Origin: Desulfurococcales archaeon
Lineage (GTDB): Archaea; Thermoproteota; Thermoprotei_A; Sulfolobales; WANQ01
Assembly: GCA_027043985.1 (NCBI GenBank)
Contig: JALUDQ010000124.1
Span: 1 to 12,911, forward strand
Reading direction: 5' to 3'
Length of the DNA: 12,911 nt
Shown here: one piece after another, positions 1 to 6,878 of the stretch
Numbering within the stretch: position 1 is the stretch's first letter
Layout of the letters: each line of letters starts with the position of its first letter
Notes under the pieces: model-generated
Databases searched by the model: none
What the model saw: only the letters and a program-made list of their open reading frames with translations
What the model was told of the DNA's origin: nothing
Program-made: the position numbers and the translations under genes

Positions 1-51
1 TACTTTTACTTGTTCCTCTGTAAAGAAGGTGTGGTCATAGCGTTTTCTCAA
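1..51 (-). CDS. Partial CDS, possibly ThiF/MoeB-type E1-like enzyme (N-terminus only)
   Basis: On the minus strand a TTG codon at 51-49 opens a frame that runs off the left edge without a stop (17 codons, beginning M-R-K-R-Y-D-H-T-F-F-T-E-E-Q). It starts two codons after the stop of the MoaD-like gene and in the same frame. A strong Shine-Dalgarno match (GGAGGTG, 69-63) precedes it. The R-Y-D-x(n)-E-E-Q pattern resembles the start of ThiF/MoeB/HesA adenylyltransferases, which typically begin with R-Y-x-R-Q and an E-G-Q a few residues later. Such an enzyme would activate the C-terminal glycine of the neighbouring carrier. That the stretch is coding is fairly likely; the family call is a guess from 17 residues plus context. 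Confidence 0.35.
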   Translation of the reverse strand, partial: MRKRYDHTFFTEEQVKV

Positions 52-54
52 TTC

Positions 55-330
55 TTATCCACCACCTCCCGGTGGAAAGATAGCTATCTCGTCTCCATCA
101 CGGATACGAGTTCTAGCTCCATCCTTGAATTGTATATGTATCCCGTTTACTAGTATCATGTAATCACTTCGTAGTCGTCCTTTCTCATTAATGAGACGCT
201 TGTATAGGGAGGGCTCCTTTCTAAGTACTTCCATAAGTGTTGCATTATCTTCAACTAAAACCTCTTTTTCTTTCCATCCAAGTTCTTCTCTAAGCGAGGA
301 ATATATTGAGATCTTAACTCTAGCAACCAT
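55..330 (-). CDS. MoaD/ThiS-family ubiquitin-like sulfur carrier
   Basis: This 91-residue protein has the size and beta-grasp pattern of MoaD/ThiS: an opening strand (V-K-I-S-I-Y), a helix around residues 30-47, the hallmark 'ILVNG' strand at 59-63, 'DGDEIAIFPP' at 78-87 and a C-terminal Gly tail of four residues. In this family the terminal Gly-Gly is adenylated and converted to a thiocarboxylate, which supplies sulfur for the dithiolene of molybdopterin/tungstopterin. It starts at ATG 330-328 after a GGGAG ribosome binding site, 21 bases downstream of the radical SAM maturase and presumably co-transcribed with it. Next to a tungsten oxidoreductase, a role in tungstopterin sulfuration is the natural inference. 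It could instead be a dedicated carrier for a different sulfur transfer; no MoaE partner is visible. Confidence 0.88.
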   Translation of the reverse strand: MVARVKISIYSSLREELGWKEKEVLVEDNATLMEVLRKEPSLYKRLINEKGRLRSDYMILVNGIHIQFKDGARTRIRDGDEIAIFPPGGGG

Positions 331-351
331 GATGTATCTCCCTAAATGAGT

Positions 352-1464
352 TCATAGCGGACATCTAACATAGTCGCGTGAGTAAGGGCAATGGGCACAT
401 GTAGGACTTCCACCCCAACAGTCACTATCATTGGATCTAGATAGGATGCAATATTCTTGTACTGGACAGTCGAGGCAAGAGGGCATGTGAAAGAATTTTG
501 CTCTAAACCTAAACAAGGCGTAATCTGGTGATCTCCAAATATCAATTAAGTGTCTATTATTAATATTGCCGAAAACTACAGCTTTTATCTCTCTTCTTAT
601 CCCATAGAGAACAGGTTTCCAGTTATGTGCATAGTAAATACATGGAGATACTCCACCATCCCAGCGTATAAAGGCCGCAGTTTTATCAATAAACGGACAG
701 AGGCGTTCTGTTCTTAAACTAAAGTTCGGCAGTATCACGTTTACATTGTTTTCAAGAACAAGCAAAGATATTTCATGCTTTAGTTTCTCTATTTCTTCGC
801 TATCTTCACCACAGTTTATGTAGCATGCAAGGTTTTTCTCATATTCTTCTGATAAAGGTATAATATTTGACACAGTTATCTCTATTACTCCTAGTTCTCT
901 AGCAAGTTTTACTAGTTTCGGAAGCTGTTTATAGTTCAATGTGTTAATAGTGAACTGAAATTTCAAAATAGGATTAGTTGTTGAGTACTTCTTTTTCAAC
1001 TCGTTTATTTGTTTTAATCCTTTAACTACAAGAGCCAAGTGTCCACCTCTGCGTATGGACGCATACACGCTCTCTTCGGCTGCATCCATGCTTACAACAA
1101 TCTCATCAACATTTAACTTGAATAATTCTTCGCCGTAATGTTCAAGCAAAGATCCATTAGTATTTAATAAAACCTTTATACCATTTGATTTCGCTTTACC
1201 TATAAAGTCTATTATTTTTGGATGAACTAATGGTTCACCCCAACCAGAAAACGAGAATTTCTCCACCCTGGCTTCTATTGATTGTTTTAATAGCTTATCA
1301 AAGGTTTTAGAAGACATCTCTCCCAGTTCTTCGCCGATAAGTAGTCTTCTAAAACAATGTATGCAGTCATAGTTACATTTCATTGTTGTTTCAACCATTA
1401 ATTCACGGGGAGTGCTTCTCTTATCTAGAGTAATATTCCATTCTTGTATTCTCAGAGATGTCAA
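352..1464 (-). CDS. Radical SAM/SPASM maturase of tungsten-cofactor oxidoreductase
   Basis: This 370-residue radical SAM protein has the canonical C-x3-C-x2-C cluster motif (C30, C34, C37) in the context M-K-C-N-Y-D-C-I-H-C-F, followed by S-G-W-G-E-P (73-78), the SAM-contacting 'GEP' loop. The C-terminal region carries many cysteines (C256, C275, C330, C333, C339, C349, C356, C359, C368), as expected of a SPASM/twitch extension binding auxiliary Fe-S clusters. This architecture, divergent from an AOR gene and upstream of a MoaD-like gene, fits the AOR-linked tungsten cofactor maturase family; the exact reaction of that family is not settled as far as I know. The start is TTG at 1464-1462 with an AAGGTAG ribosome binding site at 1479-1473. 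An in-frame stop lies eight codons upstream, and the next ATG (codon 23) would cut close to the cluster motif. Confidence 0.88.
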   Translation of the reverse strand: MTSLRIQEWNITLDKRSTPRELMVETTMKCNYDCIHCFRRLLIGEELGEMSSKTFDKLLKQSIEARVEKFSFSGWGEPLVHPKIIDFIGKAKSNGIKVLLNTNGSLLEHYGEELFKLNVDEIVVSMDAAEESVYASIRRGGHLALVVKGLKQINELKKKYSTTNPILKFQFTINTLNYKQLPKLVKLARELGVIEITVSNIIPLSEEYEKNLACYINCGEDSEEIEKLKHEISLLVLENNVNVILPNFSLRTERLCPFIDKTAAFIRWDGGVSPCIYYAHNWKPVLYGIRREIKAVVFGNINNRHLIDIWRSPDYALFRFRAKFFHMPSCLDCPVQEYCILSRSNDSDCWGGSPTCAHCPYSRDYVRCPL

Positions 1465-1502
1465 TTTGACGTCTACCTTGTTTCACACTGTTTCGTGTCT
1501 GT

Positions 1503-1544
1503 GTTAAAACATGTAGTTTAACTTTATGGTTCGAAAAGTTAAAC
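1503..1544. promoter_or_regulatory. Inverted-repeat operator candidate between the maturase and AOR genes
   Basis: GTTTAACTTT (1516-1525) and AAAGTTAAAC (1535-1544) form a perfect 10-base inverted repeat with a 9-base spacer. A third related half-site, GTTAAAAC, lies at 1503-1510. The left part coincides with the likely TATA element of the minus-strand maturase operon (TTTTAA-like, about 26 bases before a start near 1480). The right arm sits about 25 bases upstream of the AOR TATA box. A dimeric regulator bound here could repress the maturase operon and affect AOR at once. No regulator gene is adjacent. That this is an operator is inference. Confidence 0.5.
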
Positions 1545-1565
1545 AGTATTATTCAATTCATAAGA

Positions 1566-1577
1566 CTTATTTAAACG
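1566..1577 (+). promoter_or_regulatory. TATA box of the AOR gene
   Basis: CTTATTTAAAC is an archaeal TATA-type element. Transcription would begin roughly 26 bases downstream, near 1597-1600, leaving a leader of about 15-18 bases. That leader includes the GGTG ribosome binding site at 1603-1606 before ATG 1615. Confidence 0.5.
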
Positions 1578-1614
1578 CAAAACAACTATTATTTACAGAG
1601 AAGGTGTCAAATAC

Positions 1615-3507
1615 ATGGTTCTCGGAGGATACATGGGTAAAATAGTTCGTGTAAACTTATGGAACGGTAAGATAACTTATGAAACTTTACCAGAAGAGAT
1701 ACTGAAAAAATGGATTGGCGGACGAGGTCTGGGAGTATACTTGATGCTAAAGGAAGTAAACCCTAAAGTAAACCCCCTAGGCCCGTCTAACAAAGCCATA
1801 GTACTAACTGGTCCTCTAACAGGTATAGCAGGATTATATTCTCCAGGACGCTGGTGCTCAGTAACAAAATCGCCTCTAACTGAAACCATACATGACTCTC
1901 AAAGTGGTGGAAAATTTGGACCAGAACTAAAATTCGCTGGAATCGATGCAATAATAATAGAGGATATATCTGATTCACCAGTCTATCTATGGGTTCACGA
2001 CGGCAAGGTTGAAATACGTGACGCAAAACATTTGTGGGGCATGGACGTACATCACACTACCGAGGCTATTCAAGAAGAACTTGCAAACGAAGTAGGAAGC
2101 GATGAAGCACGACAAATAAAGGTAGCAGCAATAGGCCCTGCTGGAGAGAGATTAGTCAAGTTTGCGGCGATTATGAATGATAAAAACCGTGCAGCTGGAC
2201 GTGGCGGTCATGGAGCTGTTTGGGGCTCTAAGAAACTCAAGGCAATTGCAGTACGAGGACATATGAAACCAAAGATAGCTAAACCAGACATGTTTAGAGA
2301 AGTTTCAGCACGGGTAATGGAGAAGCATAGAAAGAATCCAGTAACAAGTCAATCATTACCAAAATACGGTACAGCTGTCTTAGTAAACATAATCAATAAA
2401 GCTGGTATATTCCCAACACGGAACTTCCGTACAGGTGTATTCGAACACGCCGACAAGATAAGTGGTGAAACACTAGCAGAGACATTGTTGGATAAGAAGA
2501 AATCTCTAGAAGAAGCATGCTGGGGCTGCCAGATGACCTGCGCAAGATACTCTGTCGTAAAAGACTCCCCGTTCTCGGGTAAAGGAGGAGGACCAGAATA
2601 TGAAACAATCTGGGCCTTTGGCGCACAAACAGGTACAGCTGACCTTAAAGCAATAACTAAAGCAAACTTCCTATGCAACGAACTTGGATTAGACACCATT
2701 TCAATGGGACACACTATTGGCACACTAATGGAGCTAGTAGAGTTAGGCAAAATACCAGAGGAGAAATTGAGAGGCTTAAACGCTAAATGGGGCTCACCAG
2801 AGGCAATAGTAGAACTTGTATGGAGAACCGCCTATCGCTCCGGAATAGGCGACGACCTAGCCGAAGGCGCTTACAGACTCGCATTAAAGTATGGCGCACC
2901 CGAAGTAGCAATGGTAGTTAGAAAACAAGAACTACCAGCCTATGATCCTAGAGGAGCACAAGGTCACGGACTAGCCTATGCTACAAGCAACCGTGGAGGC
3001 TGCCACCTAAGAGCCTACATGATCTCACCAGAAATCCTTGGAGTACCAAAACTAGTAGACAGATTTGAGACAAAAGGTAAGCCAGAACTAGTTAAACACT
3101 TCCAAGACGTATTCGGAGTAATAGACAGCCTAATACTATGTAAGTTCACATCCTTCGCCGTCTGGGCGGATGACTATGCAGCAATGCTAAGTGCCGTAAC
3201 CGGATGGGATGTTACTGCTAAAGACATAGAGATAATCGGTGAGAGAATATACAACGCTGAAAGGGTATTCAACGTATTATCATTCGGTGATGGTAGAGAA
3301 TATGACACATTGCCAAAGAGACTACTAGAAGAACCGATGCCCGAAGGACCAGCAAAAGGCCATGTTGTTAGACTCAACGAGATGTTAGACGAATACTATA
3401 GGCTAAGAGGATGGATTGACGGAAGACCCAGTAGAGCTAAACTAGAAGAACTAGGACTAAGATGGCTCGCAGACAGATTAGAAGAAGAAGGACTCTTACC
3501 AGGCTAA
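1615..3507 (+). CDS. aor: Aldehyde:ferredoxin oxidoreductase (tungsten enzyme)
   Basis: This cytoplasmic enzyme oxidises aldehydes to carboxylic acids and passes electrons to ferredoxin, using a tungsten bis-pterin and one [4Fe-4S] cluster. Its 630 residues (about 605 in Pyrococcus furiosus AOR) align over the full length from memory. Cluster ligands are C302, C305 and C309 (C-W-G-C-Q-M-T-C) plus C509. The 'GPEYE' segment (326-330) and H451 in 'GHGLAYAT' match catalytic-pocket positions. The two pterin motifs (D-x-x-G-L-D/C) appear as N-E-L-G-L-D (355-360) and D-S-L-I-L-C (504-509), with N for D and I for G. ATG 1615 is preferred because the archaeal family starts at this point; ATG 1633, preceded by GGAGG at 1624-1628, is an alternative. 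The C-terminus is about 20 residues longer than in the reference. Confidence 0.95.
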   Translation: MVLGGYMGKIVRVNLWNGKITYETLPEEILKKWIGGRGLGVYLMLKEVNPKVNPLGPSNKAIVLTGPLTGIAGLYSPGRWCSVTKSPLTETIHDSQSGGKFGPELKFAGIDAIIIEDISDSPVYLWVHDGKVEIRDAKHLWGMDVHHTTEAIQEELANEVGSDEARQIKVAAIGPAGERLVKFAAIMNDKNRAAGRGGHGAVWGSKKLKAIAVRGHMKPKIAKPDMFREVSARVMEKHRKNPVTSQSLPKYGTAVLVNIINKAGIFPTRNFRTGVFEHADKISGETLAETLLDKKKSLEEACWGCQMTCARYSVVKDSPFSGKGGGPEYETIWAFGAQTGTADLKAITKANFLCNELGLDTISMGHTIGTLMELVELGKIPEEKLRGLNAKWGSPEAIVELVWRTAYRSGIGDDLAEGAYRLALKYGAPEVAMVVRKQELPAYDPRGAQGHGLAYATSNRGGCHLRAYMISPEILGVPKLVDRFETKGKPELVKHFQDVFGVIDSLILCKFTSFAVWADDYAAMLSAVTGWDVTAKDIEIIGERIYNAERVFNVLSFGDGREYDTLPKRLLEEPMPEGPAKGHVVRLNEMLDEYYRLRGWIDGRPSRAKLEELGLRWLADRLEEEGLLPG

Positions 3508-3524
3508 AAGCATTCTTCGGTACT

Positions 3525-3549
3525 CTTATTTTAACCAAATATTCTTTTT
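3525..3549 (+). terminator. T-rich termination region after AOR
   Basis: Two T-runs (TTATTTT around 3526-3532 and TTTTT at 3545-3549) follow the AOR stop without an obvious hairpin. This is typical of archaeal U-tract termination. The next gene has its own promoter further on. Confidence 0.35.
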
Positions 3550-3593
3550 ACCATCACGTAAACATAGTCTCACGAGAATCTCTTTCGGGAATA

Positions 3594-3601
3594 CTTAAAT
3601 A
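3594..3601 (+). promoter_or_regulatory. TATA box of the carbamate kinase gene
   Basis: CTTAAATA lies about 60 bases upstream of the start codon. Initiation about 26 bases downstream would fall near 3622-3626, giving a leader of about 35 bases that begins just before the inverted repeat at 3629-3654. Confidence 0.5.
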
Positions 3602-3628
3602 TCACACCCCTTTTACTACAACACTGTA

Positions 3629-3654
3629 TTTCACCAATTAAACCATAGGTGAAA
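3629..3654 (+). promoter_or_regulatory. Leader inverted repeat covering the carbamate kinase ribosome binding site
   Basis: TTTCACC (3629-3635) and GGTGAAA (3648-3654) are perfect complements separated by 12 bases. The right arm contains the Shine-Dalgarno AGGTGA (3647-3652) used by ATG 3660, so folding would occlude ribosome binding. With only seven pairs, the hairpin would be weak at hyperthermophilic temperature unless stabilised. A regulatory role is inferred. Confidence 0.4.
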
Positions 3655-3659
3655 AGATT

Positions 3660-4598
3660 ATGGAGACAATAGTTATCGCCCTAGGAGGGAACGCCTTCTT
3701 ACAAAAAGGGCAAAAAGGTACAGCAGAAGATCAATGGAACAACGTTATAAGAGCAATGAAACAAATAGCAGACATTATCGAAAGAGGATACAGAGTAGTT
3801 CTAACACATGGTAACGGTCCGCAAGTAGGAAACATTCTAGTATGGATGGAAGCTGGAAAAGAAAAAGTACCACCACTACCAATGGACATAGCTGGTGCGA
3901 TGACTCAGGGATGGCTAGGCTACATGATAATGCAAGCTCTATCAAATGAGCTAAAGAAGAGAGGTATCGACAAAAAAGTAGTAGCAATGGTGAATAGGGT
4001 ACTAGTAGATAAAAATGATCCAGCATTCCAGAACCCGACAAAATATGTAGGACCATACTATACGGAAGAAGAAGCAAAGCAGATAGCTAAAGAGAAAGGT
4101 TGGATAATGAAACCCGACCCACGTGGAGGTTGGAGAAGAGTAGTACCCTCGCCGGATCCTAAAGCTAACCTAGAAATAGACGCTATAAAGACATTGGTAG
4201 ATGCAGGCTATATAGTAGTAGCGAGCGGTGGAGGAGGAATACCTGTAATAAAGGAAGACGATACAATAAAGGGTGTTGAAGCTGTAATAGACAAAGACCT
4301 AGCTGGAGAAGTATTGGCATCAGAACTAGGAGCAGATTACTTCATAATATTAACAGATGTTGAAGGAGCAATGCTAAACTTCGGAAAACCCGATCAAAAA
4401 GTTATAAGAAAGATAAAGGTTAGTGAACTGGAAAAATTATACAATGAAGGACATTTCCCACCCGGCTCTATGGGACCTAAAGTACTAGCGTGCATAAGGT
4501 TCATAAAGCATGGAGGAAAGAAAGCTGCTATAGGCCATCTATACAAAGCCCTAGAGATTCTTGAAGAAAAAACAGGCACAATTGTAGTACCAGATTAA
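3660..4598 (+). CDS. arcC: Carbamate kinase
   Basis: This enzyme interconverts ATP plus carbamate with ADP plus carbamoyl phosphate in the cytoplasm. The 312 residues match the usual length of about 310-315 and show the amino-acid-kinase fold motifs in order: A-L-G-G-N-A (7-12), T-H-G-N-G-P-Q-V-G (49-57), R-R-V-V-P-S-P-D-P (159-167), [10 protein letters not shown] (188-197), V-I-D-K-D-L-A (209-215), L-T-D-V-E-G-A (231-237) and G-S-M-G-P-K-V (269-275). The conserved R-R-V-V-P-S-P segment separates carbamate kinase from acetylglutamate and aspartate kinases. ATG 3660 has AGGTGA seven bases upstream. It may make ATP from carbamoyl phosphate or, as proposed for Pyrococcus, make carbamoyl phosphate. 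No ornithine carbamoyltransferase or arginine deiminase lies nearby to decide. Confidence 0.95.
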   Translation: METIVIALGGNAFLQKGQKGTAEDQWNNVIRAMKQIADIIERGYRVVLTHGNGPQVGNILVWMEAGKEKVPPLPMDIAGAMTQGWLGYMIMQALSNELKKRGIDKKVVAMVNRVLVDKNDPAFQNPTKYVGPYYTEEEAKQIAKEKGWIMKPDPRGGWRRVVPSPDPKANLEIDAIKTLVDAGYIVVASGGGGIPVIKEDDTIKGVEAVIDKDLAGEVLASELGADYFIILTDVEGAMLNFGKPDQKVIRKIKVSELEKLYNEGHFPPGSMGPKVLACIRFIKHGGKKAAIGHLYKALEILEEKTGTIVVPD

Positions 4599-4647
4599 AC
4601 AATTAACCAGGTCTAAATAAGTATAAAACTGGTAGAGTATAAACACC

Positions 4648-4656
4648 GCTTTTTTA
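4648..4656 (+). terminator. T-tract terminator after carbamate kinase
   Basis: A run of six T (4650-4655) follows GC in the 70-base gap between convergent genes. This suits archaeal intrinsic termination of the plus-strand transcript. No comparable U-tract is evident for the opposing glycosyltransferase transcript. Confidence 0.45.
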
Positions 4657-4668
4657 TCAATAATATTA

Positions 4669-5895
4669 TCATAGTGACCTAGTAGGAAAGACCTTAGGTT
4701 TCCATAAACCCGTATTGTATTCATCTAGTACTTTCTCATAGATCCCTAGGGTTTTTTCGGCAATTTTATCCCAGGTATATTTTCTGTAAACATCAGTATA
4801 TCCGTTCCTACCTAGTTTCTCGACTTTCTCGGGTCTTAGGAGTAACTCAATTATTGCATTGGCTAGTGCCTTAGCGTCTCCTGGGGGTACTTTAAGTCCA
4901 TTTTTACCATGTTCAACTATTTCGCTCAATCCACCCACGTTAGATACTACAACTGGTTTACCTATGCTCATAGCTTCAAGAGCAACTATTCCAAAGGGCT
5001 CGTAGAGGCTTGGAAATACAGCAATATAAGCTGCATTATATAGAGCATGTAGCTCTTGATCTGTAACAAAACCAGTAAATACAATTCTATCGCGAACACC
5101 TAACTCTATACTCCTCCTCTCCAATTCTTCTCTCATAGGCCCCGTTCCAACAATTACGAAAAACACATCATCGGCTATTCGTGTTATATAGGGTATAGCC
5201 TCAATAAGTATTTGTGCCCCCTTCTCATAAACAAGTCTACCAACAAACAATACTATTCTCATATTTGGAGGAATGTTATATTTCTCTAATACCCTTAATA
5301 CTTCATTGAAGCTCATTTTCTTAATAGGATTAACACCATTAGGTATAATGTGTATTTTATCTGAAGGGGTAGCAAATATTCTTTGAACTTCCTCCCTCAT
5401 GTAACGACTACATACTATAACTTTCCATGCCTCATAGGTTAAGAGCCATTCCACCTCATGGATATGTCTCTCAAAGACGTTATGAAGGCCATTTCTCCTA
5501 CCATACTCTGTTGAATGGATAGTTGCAATTAACGGTTTCCTATACAAGTGTTTTAATATTATTCCAGCACGGGCTACGAGCCAGTCATGGGCATGAATTA
5601 TATCAATATCTGACCCTACGGCGTCAATAATATCTTCTATCAGAGTCTGGTTGAACTGGTGAACCCAGCTTATAAAATCGGGTGAAGGTATCTTATAGGG
5701 GTTAATCCTAATGATAGTTAAATCACCTTGTCTCTCAATAACATTATCACTATTATTTGATAGAGTTCCAACAATTACTTGATGACCGTGTTCAACAATA
5801 CTTTTAGAAAGCCAGTAAACATGTCTTGCCAACCCGCCTACTATCCGTGGCGGATACTCCCAGGAAAGCATTAATATGCGCATTTCTATCATCAT
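4669..5895 (-). CDS. GT4-family (GT-B fold) glycosyltransferase
   Basis: This 408-residue retaining glycosyltransferase moves a sugar from a nucleotide-sugar donor; the acceptor cannot be read from the sequence. The N-terminal Rossmann domain opens M-R-I-L-M-L-S-W-E-Y-P-P and has the Gly-rich loop V-G-G-L-A (19-23), G-H-Q-V at 37-40 and H-A-H-D-W at 101-105. The C-terminal domain has P-N-G-V (185-188), F-V-G-R-L-V-Y-E-K-G with donor-phosphate residues R220 and K225, and the E-x7-E motif E299-P-F-G-I-V-A-L-E307. It resembles archaeal glycogen synthase-like and trehalose/surface-glycan enzymes; GT4 is safer than a substrate call. No signal or membrane segment is seen. ATG 5895 overlaps the upstream gene's stop (ATGA); Met codon 5 could be the true start. 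It is the last gene of the operon. Confidence 0.9.
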   Translation of the reverse strand: MMIEMRILMLSWEYPPRIVGGLARHVYWLSKSIVEHGHQVIVGTLSNNSDNVIERQGDLTIIRINPYKIPSPDFISWVHQFNQTLIEDIIDAVGSDIDIIHAHDWLVARAGIILKHLYRKPLIATIHSTEYGRRNGLHNVFERHIHEVEWLLTYEAWKVIVCSRYMREEVQRIFATPSDKIHIIPNGVNPIKKMSFNEVLRVLEKYNIPPNMRIVLFVGRLVYEKGAQILIEAIPYITRIADDVFFVIVGTGPMREELERRSIELGVRDRIVFTGFVTDQELHALYNAAYIAVFPSLYEPFGIVALEAMSIGKPVVVSNVGGLSEIVEHGKNGLKVPPGDAKALANAIIELLLRPEKVEKLGRNGYTDVYRKYTWDKIAEKTLGIYEKVLDEYNTGLWKPKVFPTRSL

Positions 5896-6446
5896 CCGCT
5901 GAACACAAATTTTTCCAAGACTCTAAAATCACTAGTAAATAGGTTCTTTTTCTCACCTTTCTCATTGACAAAGTGTTGTATACGTGTTTCAGAATCAAAA
6001 ACTAGGTCAACATAATCTAATGAATACCTAATTAGACTACTATAGGTTTCCGATAGAAGCTTATCGCCTCCCTCAAGTACTAGGAAATCATTTACTGACG
6101 GAACATAAGCTACTTTCAATGTTGCGTACTTTTTAATAGGTATAGCGGCTAAAACACATGAGATACCGTAACAAAGAATTACTCTAGGAAAGTTCTCATG
6201 AAGAATCTCTGACAAAACTATAGCAATATCAGTTGCACGAACCCATTTCTCAACGATAACGTTTGGCATACTATTTATATATGATACAACATTTATCTTC
6301 TCCAATACACCGGGTATATTATCTCCTCCTATTACTATTGTATTAAACCCCCTATGGCTTGCCAGATAAGTGATTGAATAGATTATTAACGCATTACTTT
6401 GGTTGAAATCTGGTTTATCAGCATATACGGTCACTACAGTCTTCAT
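5892..6446 (-). CDS. Unrecognised 184-residue protein resembling a lone GT-B N-terminal domain
   Basis: I do not recognise a family. The sequence opens like a Rossmann/GT-B half (V-V-T-V-Y-A-D-K-P-D), has an H-R-G-F-N-T-I-V-I-G-G segment at 31-41 like the 'GHxVxVxG' strand of GT4 enzymes, and near its end a V-D-L-V-F-D-S-E-T-R segment similar to the 'aDxvixxS' strand that closes a GT4 N-terminal domain. It has no nucleotide-sugar-binding half and no transmembrane segment. ATG 6446 follows a GAGG ribosome binding site (6458-6455). It is 22 bases downstream of the winged-helix gene and overlaps the GT4 gene by four bases, so translation is probably coupled. It could be an accessory subunit or an unrelated Rossmann protein. 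Confidence 0.8.
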   Translation of the reverse strand: MKTVVTVYADKPDFNQSNALIIYSITYLASHRGFNTIVIGGDNIPGVLEKINVVSYINSMPNVIVEKWVRATDIAIVLSEILHENFPRVILCYGISCVLAAIPIKKYATLKVAYVPSVNDFLVLEGGDKLLSETYSSLIRYSLDYVDLVFDSETRIQHFVNEKGEKKNLFTSDFRVLEKFVFSG

Positions 6447-6468
6447 TTAGCTTGCCTCATTCCACTAG

Positions 6469-6729
6469 TTAGCTTATAAAGCCCACTACAACTGCTATAC
6501 CTTTACTTGATATATAGTAGCCATTATTCTTTCTCTCAATGTATTTCTCTCGTAATAATTCGTTTAATGTATTCTCTACTATATTTACTGGTACTGCCAA
6601 GTACTTGGCAAGCTCCTCAAGACCAATAGTCCTCTTATCATTTACAGCTCCGAGAGAGTTTAGTAACGATAATATAGCAAGCTTTATGTTACCACTATAC
6701 CTTGACGGAAGAGCGTTATCCAAACTCAT
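6469..6729 (-). CDS. Small winged helix-turn-helix protein, likely transcription regulator
   Basis: This 86-residue protein is almost entirely one wHTH domain: a helix at 14-27, a second (L-E-E-L-A-K-Y-L, 37-44), a recognition helix (V-N-I-V-E-N-T-L-N-E-L-L, 48-59), then E-K-Y-I-E-R-K and a wing ending Y-Y-I-S-S-K-G (71-77). The 'YY.S.KG' ending is typical of archaeal wHTH regulators. No ligand or metal domain follows. ATG 6729 is preceded by a strong AGGAGG (6742-6737). It is the first gene of the minus-strand glycosyltransferase operon and diverges from glnA. The inverted repeat in the shared promoter region overlaps its own TATA box, which suggests self-control and possibly control of glnA. 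The family member and target are unknown. Confidence 0.85.
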   Translation of the reverse strand: MSLDNALPSRYSGNIKLAILSLLNSLGAVNDKRTIGLEELAKYLAVPVNIVENTLNELLREKYIERKNNGYYISSKGIAVVVGFIS

Positions 6730-6765
6730 TTTAATATCCTCCTACTTCAAGAAAACACATTTACA

Positions 6766-6817
6766 TAGGTATAAGGTTTTCTACCACATGAGTGGGCTTA
6801 ATTAACGTATATACCTA
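6766..6817. promoter_or_regulatory. Divergent promoter region with inverted repeat between wHTH and glnA
   Basis: TAGGTATA (6766-6773) and TATACCTA (6810-6817) form a perfect 8-base inverted repeat with 36 bases between. The arms are 44 bases apart centre to centre, about four helical turns. A second small dyad, CCAC-ATGA-GTGG (6784-6795), lies almost at its centre. On the minus strand the left arm is part of CCTTATACC, a TATA box suitably placed for the wHTH gene. The right arm abuts the glnA TATA region. Operator function is inferred. Confidence 0.45.
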
Positions 6818-6821
6818 ATAG

Positions 6822-6836
6822 TGGTATAATATAATA
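6822..6836 (+). promoter_or_regulatory. TATA box of glnA
   Basis: TGGTATAATATAATA supplies a TATA element centred near 6828. Initiation about 26 bases downstream, near 6853, gives a leader of about 25 bases ending in GAGTGAT (6868-6874) directly before ATG 6879. Confidence 0.5.
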
Positions 6837-6878
6837 AGTGTTCAATATTATAGTTCTACAAACTGAAGAGTGATAAAA

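Noticed and set aside
2349..2750. 133-residue minus-strand frame opposite AOR
   Set aside because: It is antisense to the conserved Fe-S and pterin motifs and has no start signal or recognisable family.
5880..5900. ATGATGATAG on the minus strand as a possible C box of a C/D-box guide RNA
   Set aside because: No D box (CTGA) was found at the right distance and the bases are the start codons of the glycosyltransferase gene.
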